From Falsiroseomonas sp046052145 (GTDB lineage Bacteria; Pseudomonadota; Alphaproteobacteria; Acetobacterales; Acetobacteraceae), in the NCBI GenBank assembly GCA_046052145.1, contig JBJOMW010000003.1, forward strand, positions 1-64,000: a stretch of 64,000 nucleotides of DNA. The letters are read 5' to 3'. The notes under the pieces were generated by a model. It worked only from the letters and a program-made list of their open reading frames with translations. It was not told the DNA's origin and did not search any database. This document shows, in pieces, positions 7,794 through 15,178 of this stretch (its first letter is position 1; each line of letters begins with the position of its first letter). Position numbers and translations under genes: made by a program.

Positions 7794-8220
7794 GGCACCG
7801 GATGGCCTGTAAGCCGGGTTCTGTCCTGGCCGAAGCCATGGACGACCATTCCTCTGGACCCCCCGTTGCCGAGGGGTTCACGCGGCCAACCCGGGCGACG
7901 GGACGGGAATGTCCCTGCGTCGGCGCTTTCGCGCTTCGCCGGCCGCCCCTATTCGGCCTTGCTCCCGGTGGGGTTTGCCATGCCGCCCCCGTCGCCGGGG
8001 GCGCGGTGGGCTCTTACCCCACCCTTTCACCCTTACCGCGAGGTGCTTCCCCGAGGGGAAACACGCCGTGGCGGTTTGCTCTCTGTGGCACTTTCCCTGG
8101 GCCTCGAGGTTGCCCCCTCTGCCCGCCGGCCGTTGGCCGGCACCGCATTCCCGTGGAGCCCGGACTTTCCTCCAGCCCGCGCTTGCGCGCGGACCAGCGG
8201 TCGCCTAGCCACCCGGTGCC
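7794..8220 (-). ncRNA. rnpB: RNase P RNA (M1 RNA), type A
   Basis: The minus strand carries the universal RNase P elements. Near the 5' end is GAGGAAAGTCCGGGCTCCA (P4 and flanks); near the 3' end is ACAGAACCCGGCTTACAG, which precedes the closing helix. The ends pair as helix P1 (5' GGCACCGGGTGGC with 3' GCCATCCGGTGCC, one G-U), fixing both boundaries at about 427 nt. The RNA is the catalytic subunit that matures tRNA 5' ends, acting with RnpA protein. It lies between selO and the nucleotidyltransferase gene on the same strand. Confidence 0.95.
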
Positions 8221-8227
8221 GCACGTC

Positions 8228-8255
8228 ATGTGCGCCCCGGGGGGGCGCGGGTCAA
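8228..8255 (-). promoter_or_regulatory. Candidate sigma-70 promoter of rnpB
   Basis: On the minus strand TTGACC (8255-8250) is followed after 16 nt by CACATG (8233-8228), placing the start a few bases before the RNase P RNA 5' end. The -35 is strong and the -10 is poor. The -35 contains the TGA stop codon of the nucleotidyltransferase gene. Confidence 0.45.
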
Positions 8256-8809
8256 CGCCCGTCGAGGCCGATGAGCCTGAGACCGGGCCAGCGCGCCTGC
8301 CAGCCCTTGGCCGCCATGCGCGCCCGCACCACCGCGGGTGCGGCCGCATAGGCCGGCCCGGGCCGCACGATGCCATCGAGCAGATCCTCGATGCCGAGCG
8401 GCGCCAGAATTTCGACGCGCCCGGCCAACAGCCGCGCTGCGACCGCCGTTGCCGTTTCCGTCCAATGCGCCAGCGCTGCCGACAGGTCGCGATACGGCGC
8501 GTGGCCGTTCCAGCCATGCGCGCGGGCCTGGTTCACGACCGACCAGGGCAGCGGGCGCGCCGCGCGCAGCGCGGCTTCGAAGGCGGCATCGGCCTCGGGC
8601 GCTGGGTTGGCGGCATCGTGATGCACCAGGTCGAGATCAGCGAGGGACGCGACATCCGGCGCACGGCCGGCCAGCGCATCCCAGACCGCGTTGCGCACGA
8701 AGCCGGCCGCGATCCAGCCGCCGCGCGGCCCGGCGAGGGCGGCGGCCTGTAACGCATCCATGTGTGGAGGGCTGGCGGCCAGGATCGCAGCGACGTGAGC
8801 GAGGCTCAT
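8252..8809 (-). CDS. Nucleotidyltransferase-fold protein (DUF925-like)
   Basis: 185 residues of the NTP_transf_6/DUF925 type. GGWIAAGFVRNAVWDALAG holds the family Gly and (A)GFVRN motif. SLADLDLVHHD supplies the paired acidic residues of a nucleotidyltransferase active site. FEAALRAARPLPWSVVNQARAHGWNG and VEILAPLGIEDLLDGIVRP follow in the order seen in the family. Substrate unknown; members are often compared with sugar- or antibiotic-type nucleotidyltransferases. It overlaps the amidase gene by 4 bp (ATGA), so the two are translationally coupled. Its stop lies inside the predicted rnpB promoter. Confidence 0.8.
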   Translation of the reverse strand: MSLAHVAAILAASPPHMDALQAAALAGPRGGWIAAGFVRNAVWDALAGRAPDVASLADLDLVHHDAANPAPEADAAFEAALRAARPLPWSVVNQARAHGWNGHAPYRDLSAALAHWTETATAVAARLLAGRVEILAPLGIEDLLDGIVRPGPAYAAAPAVVRARMAAKGWQARWPGLRLIGLDGR

Positions 8810-9495
8810 CCGCAGGCGGCAGCGACCGCGGCAAGACGGGCGAGGGTCGTGGCATCGGCGATGCCGTCCACGCGGTCCGGCCGCCAATGGCGCTGGAAGG
8901 CGGTGAGCAGCACGGGCAGCGGCAGGTCGGTTCGGTAGCCGATGGCGGCGAGCAGCGCGGCCGGGTCGGCCGGCGCGGATCCTTCCTCGGCAGGCCAGAG
9001 CCCGACGCCGTTCCGCGCCAGCCCTTCCCAGTCGAACAACTCGCCCGGGTCCTCCTTGCGGTCGGGGGCGATGTCCGAATGCGCCAGCACATGTCGCGGC
9101 GGGATCGGATGCCGGGCGACGATATCGAGGCAGAGGTCGCAGAGCGCTGCCATCTGCAAAGCGGGGAAGGGGCGATAGCCATGCGCGTGGCCGGGGTTCA
9201 CCACCTCGATGCCGATGCTCCGCGCATTGAGGCCCGTCATGCCGCGCCATTGCGAAACGCCGGCATGCCAGGCGCGGCGATCTTCCGGCACGAGGCGGAG
9301 GATGCGGCCATCCTCCTCCACGACGTAATGGGCGGAGACTTTCGCATCGGGATCACGCAGCCGCGCAATCGCCGCCGCGCCGCTGTCCATGCCGGTGTAG
9401 TGCAGGATCAGCATATCCACCGGCGCGCCATCCGGCCGGGCATCGTGGTTCGGGCTGGGCAGGTCGTGCAGGCGCATCGGAGGCCGCGCGCACAT
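8806..9495 (-). CDS. N-acetylmuramoyl-L-alanine amidase, AmpD family with PG-binding tail
   Basis: 229 residues. Amidase_2 zinc ligands are seen in MLILHYTGMDSG (first His) and HVLAHSDIAPDRKEDPGELFDW (second His, Asp and the Lys-Asp-Pro-Gly signature). The C-terminal 55 residues (LLTAFQRHWRPDRVDGIADATT) are a peptidoglycan-binding-like helical domain. This two-domain layout is typical of AmpD/AmiD-related amidases that split the MurNAc-L-Ala bond of muropeptides. No signal peptide is visible, which favours cytosolic recycling. The ATG at 9495 lies 3 bp after the upstream stop; an alternative is 9477 (MRLHDLP). It is coupled to the nucleotidyltransferase gene. Confidence 0.88.
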   Translation of the reverse strand: MCARPPMRLHDLPSPNHDARPDGAPVDMLILHYTGMDSGAAAIARLRDPDAKVSAHYVVEEDGRILRLVPEDRRAWHAGVSQWRGMTGLNARSIGIEVVNPGHAHGYRPFPALQMAALCDLCLDIVARHPIPPRHVLAHSDIAPDRKEDPGELFDWEGLARNGVGLWPAEEGSAPADPAALLAAIGYRTDLPLPVLLTAFQRHWRPDRVDGIADATTLARLAAVAAACG

Positions 9496-9497
9496 GC

Positions 9498-10262
9498 TCA
9501 CAATCCGCGCTGGCGCTTGATGCGGTCCCAGGCGGCGTTGATCTCGGCCACCTTGGCGGTCGCGCGCTCCACGAATTCGGGCGGCACGCCGCGGGCGGCC
9601 AAGCCGTCCGGATGGTTCTCCCGCATCAGCTTGCGCCAGGCGAGGCGCACCTGTTCGTCGGTCGCTGTCGCGGTCAGGCCGAGCACCACATAGGCATCGT
9701 CGGTCTGCTTCTCCTGCTCGACGCGCGAGCCCGCAGACCCCCCGCCCTTGGCGCGGTCCCAGGCGGCATGATCGAGGCCGAAGCGCAGATGGATGCCCTG
9801 CAGCACCGGCAATTCCCCGCGTGTGACCGGGCCGTCGGCGCGCGCGATGAAGAACAGCGCGGCCAGCACATCCTCGAGCATCGCCTTGTTGTCGCCGAAG
9901 GCCGTGCCGAGGCGCTCGGCGAAGGGCTCCCAGCCATCCGAATCCTCGCGGGCGCGGTCGAACATCTGGCCGACTTCGCGCAAATTCTCGGGCGGGATGC
10001 GGAACATGCGCTTGAAGGCGTCGATCTCCTCCCGCTTCACCGGCCCATCGGCCTTGGCGAGCTTGGCGGACAGCACGATGACGGAGATGGCGAAGAGCGT
10101 CTCCTTGTTGCCGAGCAGCGCGGCGAGGTCCGCCGCGCCCGGCGTGATCCGCCCGGTATTGGTATCGGCCGCATGGCCGAGCGCGGCACCGACCACGGCC
10201 CCCAGGGGGCCGCCCGTCAGGAAGCCGCCCACCCCGCCGAGAATCTTCCCCCAGACGCTCAA
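9498..10262 (-). CDS. TerB-like and J-domain co-chaperone (DjlA-like)
   Basis: 254 residues. A Gly-rich N-terminus (KILGGVGGFLTGGPLGAVVGAALGH) resembles a short hydrophobic insertion element. It is followed by a TerB-type helical domain (about residues 50-170: FAISVIVLSAKLAKADGPVKREE) and a C-terminal J domain (about 190-254) with the HPD tripeptide in ENHPDGL. It should stimulate DnaK ATPase, perhaps at the membrane as DjlA does. The start is TTG with AGGAGG about 11 nt upstream. It ends 3 bp before the amidase start, so the two form an operon. Linking chaperone and cell-wall functions is inference. Confidence 0.85.
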   Translation of the reverse strand: MSVWGKILGGVGGFLTGGPLGAVVGAALGHAADTNTGRITPGAADLAALLGNKETLFAISVIVLSAKLAKADGPVKREEIDAFKRMFRIPPENLREVGQMFDRAREDSDGWEPFAERLGTAFGDNKAMLEDVLAALFFIARADGPVTRGELPVLQGIHLRFGLDHAAWDRAKGGGSAGSRVEQEKQTDDAYVVLGLTATATDEQVRLAWRKLMRENHPDGLAARGVPPEFVERATAKVAEINAAWDRIKRQRGL

Positions 10263-10410
10263 GACCTGCCTGACCTCCTGCCCGGACCCGCTGCGGCGCT
10301 GGCCCGATCGCCCAAAACGGGGTCCCGCCCGGCCCGTTATCCTGCACTCTGCTGTAGCCGATGCCCGCCTTGGCCAGAAGGGCCGGGGCGTCTTCTGGCG
10401 ATGGCTTCAC

Positions 10411-10440
10411 TTGAATTCTGCCGGGCCGTGCCCCTATAAC
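10411..10440 (+). promoter_or_regulatory. Candidate sigma-70 promoter
   Basis: TTGAAT (10411-10416), an 18-bp spacer and TATAAC (10435-10440) form a good vegetative promoter in a GC-rich genome. A dyad operator begins 10 bp downstream. It would drive the small gene at 10530. Confidence 0.6.
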
Positions 10441-10449
10441 CGGGCAACG

Positions 10450-10470
10450 AATTGAGAACAATTCTCAATT
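10450..10470. promoter_or_regulatory. Fur/Irr-like iron box (operator)
   Basis: Perfect 9-bp inverted repeat AATTGAGAA / TTCTCAATT with a 3-bp spacer CAA. Its core TTGAGAA-N3-TTCTCAA differs by one base per half from the Irr ICE motif TTTAGAA-N3-TTCTAAA. It also matches 12 of 15 positions of the 7-1-7 Fur consensus. Lying about 10-30 bp after the -10 box, it would sit at or just after the transcription start, a typical repressor position. Which regulator binds cannot be decided from sequence. Confidence 0.6.
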
Positions 10471-10529
10471 GGATCGCAACGCCGAGGTCGCCTCGGCGCC
10501 AGCACAGGCAAGGTGGACAGGACGAGCTG

Positions 10530-10769
10530 ATGGGCCGCGACTTCAGCCACATCGCCCGCCGCTGCGAGCGCGCGGTGGTGACCGCCTATCGCGAGCTGCG
10601 CGACAGCGGCAGCGGCGACATGGCCGCCTTCACGGCCTGCACCACGCTCTATCGCATCCACCACCCGGAGGCGTCCGTGACCGAGGCGCGCCGCCTGGTC
10701 GCGGAGTGGATCGACCATCATCTGGTCCGCGCCGCGGAAACCCCGACGCCCGGCTGCGCCTGCGACTGA
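10530..10769 (+). CDS. Small hypothetical protein behind an iron-box promoter
   Basis: 79 residues from the ATG at 10530: MGRDFSHIARRCERAVVTAY, then YRELRDSGSGDMAAFTACTTLYRIHHPE, ending PTPGCACD. The sequence is helical, rich in Arg and His, with Cys at about 12, 35 and two near the C-terminus (CAC) that could bind metal. No family recognised. The upstream promoter with Fur/Irr-like dyad suggests control by iron or haem. The frame extends to 10452, but that would begin within the operator, so 10530 is preferred. It converges on the chemoreceptor gene (10 bp between stops). Confidence 0.6.
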   Translation: MGRDFSHIARRCERAVVTAYRELRDSGSGDMAAFTACTTLYRIHHPEASVTEARRLVAEWIDHHLVRAAETPTPGCACD

Positions 10770-10779
10770 GCGCGGCGGG

Positions 10780-12195
10780 TCACTCCGCGCGATAGGCCAG
10801 CCGCACCGCGCCCCAATGGCGGCCGCGGACCGTGACCGGCGCCGAGCAATCCTTCATCAGCGCCACCCGGCCGCCGCCCATGTCCCGCCGATAGGCCTGG
10901 AGCAGGAAAGGCCGCGTGTTGCGCGCCGCCGCGAGGCCCGTGCGGTCATCGAAGATGCGCCGGTTGCGCGCATTCGCGGCGTTCCACGATGTCTCGCTCG
11001 GCCGCTGCGGCTGACTGAAGGTCGCATTATGGGTCGGCAGGTAGCCGTTGCGGTCCACCGCGGCGCAGAAGACGATGCGCGGGTCGAAGGCCAGCATTGG
11101 CTCCTGCAGTGGCGGCAAGGCGCTGTCGGTGAAGCTGGTCGCGCGCGTCAGCACCTGTTGTGGGTCGGTGCCCGGGATCGGGCTGTAGGCATCGTCGAAG
11201 AGCGCGGCTTCCGTGATGTCCCCGGCTGCGAGCGCCGCTTCGAAGCGGGCAGCGACGCGGCGCGCGACATCCTGCACGGCATGGATGAAGCGGGTGTCGG
11301 GGCTTTCCGCGCCGCTCGCCGCGGCGTCCTGCAACAGTGCCTCCGCGCGATCCTGCAGCGCGGAGGCGCGTGTGGCGGCCAGGGCCAGGTCGCGGGCCGC
11401 GGTGTCCATCGCGCTCGCCTGCGCGGCCGCCGCCTGCTGCATGCGCGCGGCTTCCTCTCCTGCCAGCCGGCCGGCCTCGGCGATGGATTGCACCTCCCCC
11501 GCGATGCGGGCGACCCGCCCGGTCAGGGTACCGAGCGCCTCGCTGCTGTCGCGCGCGGCTGCGGCCGCATCGGTGGCCGAGCCCGCGCCCTGCTCGGCCG
11601 CGCCGCGCATCGCGCCCACGGCCCGCCGCAGCGTCTCGATGGTCTCGCCGATCCGCTGCGTCGCGGTCCTGGTCTCGCTCGCCAGGCTCCGGACCTCGCC
11701 GGCGACCACCGCGAAGCCACGGCCGGCCTCGCCGGCGCGCGCGGCCTCGATGGTGGCGTTGAGGGAGAGCATGTTGGTCTGGCGGGCGATCCCCTCGATC
11801 ATGCCGGCGATGCGCGCGACATCGGCCAGGGCCGTGTCCACTGCGGCGATGCGGGAGGCGGCGTCGTTTGCGGCATGCGCGGCGGCTGCGGCGCTGGTGC
11901 CGGACTGCGCGGCCCTGGCATGCGCCGCCGCCGCCTCCGCGCGGATGGCGTCGAGCCCGGTCTCGGCCACGGCGACGCCGCCTGCCAGTCGCGTCGCCAC
12001 ATCCGCCACCGAGGACGCGGCCTCCTGCAGCGTGGCGGCGTCGGCGGCGGTGGTGCTGACGGCGCCCTTCACCGCCGCGACGGCGCCGACGATGTCGGCG
12101 ACCTCGACAGAAAGCGCGCCGATGCCAGTGGCGAGGCCGGTCAGCGCGGCCGGCGCTGCGATTGACGGGGACTGCGGCGAGGGATCGAAGGGCAA
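10780..12195 (-). CDS. Soluble methyl-accepting chemotaxis protein with C-terminal sensor
   Basis: About 471 residues. The signalling hairpin tip GIARQTNMLSLNATIEAARAGEAGRGFAVVA (MCP signature) lies in the first half, flanked by long Ala-rich methylation-helix coiled coils. There is no transmembrane segment or signal peptide, so the receptor is cytoplasmic. The C-terminal 120 residues (DDAYSPIPGTDPQQVL, CAAVDRNGYLPTHNATFSQPQ, FLLQAYRRDMGGG, WGAVRLAYR) resemble the C-terminal ligand domain found in some soluble alphaproteobacterial MCPs, so sensing follows signalling in the chain. A TTG at 12195 with GGAG 8 nt upstream is the likely start. The ATG at 12342 would overlap the racemase gene by 65 bp. 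Confidence 0.85.
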   Translation of the reverse strand: MPFDPSPQSPSIAAPAALTGLATGIGALSVEVADIVGAVAAVKGAVSTTAADAATLQEAASSVADVATRLAGGVAVAETGLDAIRAEAAAAHARAAQSGTSAAAAAHAANDAASRIAAVDTALADVARIAGMIEGIARQTNMLSLNATIEAARAGEAGRGFAVVAGEVRSLASETRTATQRIGETIETLRRAVGAMRGAAEQGAGSATDAAAAARDSSEALGTLTGRVARIAGEVQSIAEAGRLAGEEAARMQQAAAAQASAMDTAARDLALAATRASALQDRAEALLQDAAASGAESPDTRFIHAVQDVARRVAARFEAALAAGDITEAALFDDAYSPIPGTDPQQVLTRATSFTDSALPPLQEPMLAFDPRIVFCAAVDRNGYLPTHNATFSQPQRPSETSWNAANARNRRIFDDRTGLAAARNTRPFLLQAYRRDMGGGRVALMKDCSAPVTVRGRHWGAVRLAYRAE

Positions 12196-12277
12196 CGCTG
12201 CAACTCCGGTCGGATTGGATCGCCCGGGGTTGTCCGTGAAACGCCTTAACGCCGTCGGAACACGGCCTGATGAATGG

Positions 12278-12991
12278 TTAAGCTGGCGCCTTTTCGCGCG
12301 CCCAGCCGATCGCCGCACGCGCCAGAGCATCCAGTGTGTCACAGACCGGGAAGGGCAGGGCGGGCCCCGCGGCGATGCCGAGCGGGATCTCGGTGCAGCC
12401 CAGCACCACGGCCTGCGCGCCGCGCGCGGCCAGCCGTGTCGCGGCTTCGGCCAGTGGGGCGTAGGCGGCGGCGACCCGGTTGGCTTTCACCTCGGCGATG
12501 GCGGGGGTGACGAGGGTGTCCATCTCGGCCGGCTCCGGCACCAGGCAGGCATAGCCCCGCGCCTCCAGCCGCTGCTGATAGAGCCGCATGGCCAGCGTGC
12601 CAGCCGTGCCCATGACGCCGATCGGGCCGCGCGTGACGCCTAGCCGGGCGAGTTCCTCGGCCGCAGCATCCACGATGTGCAGGATCGGCAGGCGGGTCGC
12701 GTCCTGCATCGCGTCGAACCAGCCATGGGCGGTGTTGCAGGGAATGGCGATGGCGCCGGCGCCTGCGGCCTCGAGGCCCCTTATGCCGCGGAGCAGGGCG
12801 GGCAGCGGGTCCTCGCCGCCGGCGATGCGCGCCGCGGTGCGGTCCGGCACGCGCGGATCGGACCAGAGCACGGCCGGGATATGGTCCTGGTCGCGCGCGG
12901 CCGGGGTCAGCAGTGTTAGCCGCCGCATGAACTCCGCCGAGGCCAGCGGCCCCATGCCGCCCAGCACGCCCAGCATCCGGATGTCGCTCAC
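12278..12991 (-). CDS. Aspartate/glutamate racemase family protein
   Basis: 237 residues. Both catalytic cysteine motifs are present: IAIPCNTAHGWFD (first Cys, about residue 85) and VVLGCTEIPLGI (second Cys, about residue 195). The N-terminus MLGVLGGMGPLASAEF is typical of aspartate racemases. It acts without PLP by two-base proton transfer; the substrate may be Asp, Glu or another amino acid. The start is GTG at 12991, overlapping the TauE stop as GTGA (12988-12991), so the pair is translationally coupled. MLGVL at 12976 is the alternative start. Pairing with an anion permease hints at joint use of an acidic substrate. Confidence 0.85.
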   Translation of the reverse strand: MSDIRMLGVLGGMGPLASAEFMRRLTLLTPAARDQDHIPAVLWSDPRVPDRTAARIAGGEDPLPALLRGIRGLEAAGAGAIAIPCNTAHGWFDAMQDATRLPILHIVDAAAEELARLGVTRGPIGVMGTAGTLAMRLYQQRLEARGYACLVPEPAEMDTLVTPAIAEVKANRVAAAYAPLAEAATRLAARGAQAVVLGCTEIPLGIAAGPALPFPVCDTLDALARAAIGWAREKAPA

Positions 12992-13752
12992 AGCCCCAGC
13001 CCGTCCCACACCAGCTTGGTCCCCGTCACGCCGAGCATCACGTAGATCACCCGGTAGAACCAGAGGTCGCTCATCCGCTGCGCGAGCCACACCCCCATGC
13101 GCACGCCAATCGGCGCGAGCGGCAGCAGCAGCAGGCTGGTCAGAATGTTGGTCGCACTCAGCTGCCCCAGGAAGAAGTAAGGCACCAGCTTCACGTAGTT
13201 CAGCACCGCGAAGAACACGACGGTGGTCGCCGCCAGCGTCGCCCGGTCGAGCCGGAGCGGATAGAGATAGACCGCGAGCGGCGGTCCGCCGGCATGCGCG
13301 ATGGTGGAGGTAAGCCCCGACACCGCGCCCCAGAAGCCGCCGCGCCGCGGGCTCGATGTGGCGGGCGGCGGCGCGACGCGGCCCGGCCTTGCCTGCCAGA
13401 GGCTGCGGGCGAGGAAGACCAAGGCGATCAGCCCGACCATCAGCTTCACCGCCTGGTCGCTCATCAGCCCGAACACCGCCGTCCCGAGCGCGATGCCGAG
13501 CAGGCCGCCGGGCAGGATCGCGCGCAGCTCCTGCACGCTCCACTTCCCCCACCAGGCGCGCAGCCCGGCGATGTCCATCGCGCAGAGCACCGGCAGAGCA
13601 ATGCCTGCGGCTTGCGGCGCCGGGATGGCGAGCGCCATCAGCGGCACGGCGGCATTCCCCCCGCCGGAGGCGAATCCGCCCTTGCTGATGCCCGAGAGCA
13701 GGAAGGCGGGGATGGCGAGCCCCCAGAAGAGCGGGTCGGTGATGATCGGCAT
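12988..13752 (-). CDS. TauE/SafE-family permease
   Basis: 254 residues, eight or so hydrophobic segments, family hallmarks FLLSGISKGGFASGGGNAAVPLMAL (first repeat) and GLTSTIAHAGGPPLAVYLYPLRL (second repeat). The family exports or imports small organic and sulfur anions such as sulfite, sulfoacetate or glycolate. The substrate is not given by sequence. It is translationally coupled with the Asp/Glu racemase and divergent from a second TauE/SafE gene, with a 180-bp gap that holds a strong dyad. It acts in the inner membrane. Confidence 0.88.
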   Translation of the reverse strand: MPIITDPLFWGLAIPAFLLSGISKGGFASGGGNAAVPLMALAIPAPQAAGIALPVLCAMDIAGLRAWWGKWSVQELRAILPGGLLGIALGTAVFGLMSDQAVKLMVGLIALVFLARSLWQARPGRVAPPPATSSPRRGGFWGAVSGLTSTIAHAGGPPLAVYLYPLRLDRATLAATTVVFFAVLNYVKLVPYFFLGQLSATNILTSLLLLPLAPIGVRMGVWLAQRMSDLWFYRVIYVMLGVTGTKLVWDGLGL

Positions 13753-13829
13753 GACCCGACCCTAGCCGCCTCTGGCCGCGCGCGGCAGGCGGGTCAGTGG
13801 TCAGGCTGGGCCAGTCCGGACCCTGTTTT

Positions 13830-13857
13830 CCGCATGGCTGAAGCTTCGGCCATGCGG
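13830..13857. promoter_or_regulatory. 28-bp near-perfect dyad between divergent permease genes
   Basis: Arms CCGCATGGC and GCCATGCGG enclose a centre that is itself palindromic (GAAGCTTC); only one pair of the 28 bp is mismatched. It lies 73 bp upstream of one TauE gene and 75 bp upstream of the other. It could be a shared operator or a REP-like hairpin. Confidence 0.5.
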
Positions 13858-13932
13858 GATGACCCTGGCTGTTGGGGAGGGTAAGGCGGCTTCAACGACC
13901 AAATCGAAGGCGGCAGAGGCAGGACGTATTCC

Positions 13933-14763
13933 ATGGAGTTCATGCAGGACCCGCTCTGGCTGGTCGGCCTTGCCGCGGCGATGGCGGCCACAGGGCTCGT
14001 CTCCGGCACGCTGGCCGGGCTGCTCGGCGTCGGCGGGGGCATCGTCATCGTGCCGGTGCTGTTCAATGTGCTGCCGCTGTTCGGCATTCCGGAGGCGGTG
14101 CAGATGAAGCTCGCCATCGGCACCTCGCTCGCGACCATCATCCCCACCTCGATCCAGTCGGCGCGCAAGCATTTCGCCAAGGGCACGATGGATGTCGCGC
14201 TGCTGCGGAGCCTCGCGCCCTCGATCGGCACGGGCGTGCTGCTCGGCACGGTGCTGGCCATCTGGCTGAAGGGCGATGCGCTGACGCTGGTCTTCGCGGT
14301 GGTGGCGGTCGCGGTGGCGGTCAACATGGCCACGACGGGTGCCGATTGGCGCCTGCGGGAGAGCTTCCCCACCGGCGCACCCCGGCATGGCATTGGCGGC
14401 TTCATCGGCACGGTCAGCGCCATGATGGGCATTGGCGGCGGCACGGTCGGCGTGCCGATCCTCTCGGCTTTCGGCGCGCCGATGCGCGCGGCGGTGGCGA
14501 CAGCCAGCGCCTTCGGCATCATCATCGCCGTGCCCGCGACGATCGGCTTCGTCTGGGCAGGGTGGGGCAACACGCTGCTGCCCCCCTTCTCGGTCGGCTA
14601 CGTCAACCTGATCGGTTTCGCGCTGATCGTGCCGACTTCGATGCTGGCCGCGCCCTGGGGCGTGAAGCTGGCGCACAGCATCCCGCCGCTGCTGCTCAAG
14701 CGCCTCTTCGCCGTCTTCCTGGCGGTGACCAGCGCGCGGATGATCTGGTCGCTCGCGAGCTGA
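13933..14763 (+). CDS. TauE/SafE-family permease (second, divergent)
   Basis: 276 residues with two related halves: GLVSGTLAGLLGVGGGIVIVPVLF and GFIGTVSAMMGIGGGTVGVPILSAFG, the twin GVGGG/GIGGG motifs of TauE/SafE proteins. The conserved IGTSLATIIPTS helix follows the first. It is a different subfamily from its divergent neighbour, which has GISKGGFASGGG, so they are not recent duplicates. Predicted inner-membrane transporter of small anions, substrate unknown. It is convergent with the flagellar flgN-like gene across a strong bidirectional hairpin. Confidence 0.88.
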   Translation: MEFMQDPLWLVGLAAAMAATGLVSGTLAGLLGVGGGIVIVPVLFNVLPLFGIPEAVQMKLAIGTSLATIIPTSIQSARKHFAKGTMDVALLRSLAPSIGTGVLLGTVLAIWLKGDALTLVFAVVAVAVAVNMATTGADWRLRESFPTGAPRHGIGGFIGTVSAMMGIGGGTVGVPILSAFGAPMRAAVATASAFGIIIAVPATIGFVWAGWGNTLLPPFSVGYVNLIGFALIVPTSMLAAPWGVKLAHSIPPLLLKRLFAVFLAVTSARMIWSLAS

Positions 14764-14773
14764 CGCGCCCGCC

Positions 14774-14796
14774 CCTCCCGCGTCACACGCGGGAGG
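14774..14796. terminator. Bidirectional hairpin between permease and flgN-like gene
   Basis: Perfect 10-bp stem CCTCCCGCGT / ACGCGGGAGG with a CAC loop, 11 bp after the permease stop. The stop codon of the minus-strand flgN-like gene (TGA, 14785-14783) lies in the loop. No T-run on either side, so termination is likely but not certain. Confidence 0.5.
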
Positions 14797-15178
14797 TGAA
14801 GGAGATCGGCATTGGCCGGCCGGCGCGCACGCGGCCCCGCGCGCCATAGGTGCCCGGGCCCGGCGGGCGCAGCGCGCCGGCGATCGCCTCGATCACGCGC
14901 GATTGCAGATCGATCGCGCGTTCCAGCAGGCGGCGATTCTCCGCCGTCAGGTCCTTCAGGCGCAGCGCGACCTCCTCTGCCCGTCGGCGTTCCTCGCCCT
15001 CGGCGCGGCTGCCGGAGCGGTGGGCCGCGTCATAGGCCGCGGCGAAGGCATCCGCCGCCTGGCGCTTCGGGCCCGCAAGATCGGCCGCCGCCGTCAGGTC
15101 GAGCTGGGCGAGCGCGGCATTTTCCGCGCGCAGCGCCTCCATCAGGCGTTGTGCGGCATTCATCAGGGCCTCGATCAT
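14783..15178 (-). CDS. FlgN-like flagellar chaperone candidate
   Basis: 131 residues, mostly helical: MIEALMNAAQRLMEALRAENAALAQLD, a central Lys/Arg-rich helix, and ENRRLLERAIDLQSRVIEAIAGALR, ending in the basic tail of a FlgN-type export chaperone (QSRVIEAI...). It is coupled to the rod-binding gene by an ATGA overlap (15175-15178) and sits last in the flgI operon. FlgN chaperones hook-associated proteins FlgK/FlgL in the cytoplasm. Similarity here is by length, helix pattern and gene order, so the assignment is moderate. The terminator hairpin overlaps its stop. Confidence 0.6.
   Translation of the reverse strand: MIEALMNAAQRLMEALRAENAALAQLDLTAAADLAGPKRQAADAFAAAYDAAHRSGSRAEGEERRRAEEVALRLKDLTAENRRLLERAIDLQSRVIEAIAGALRPPGPGTYGARGRVRAGRPMPISFTSRV

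Noticed and set aside
10263..10410. A possible short minus-strand coding stretch before the J-domain gene
   Set aside because: It has no start with a ribosome-binding site and no recognisable similarity; the promoter and operator explain the region better.
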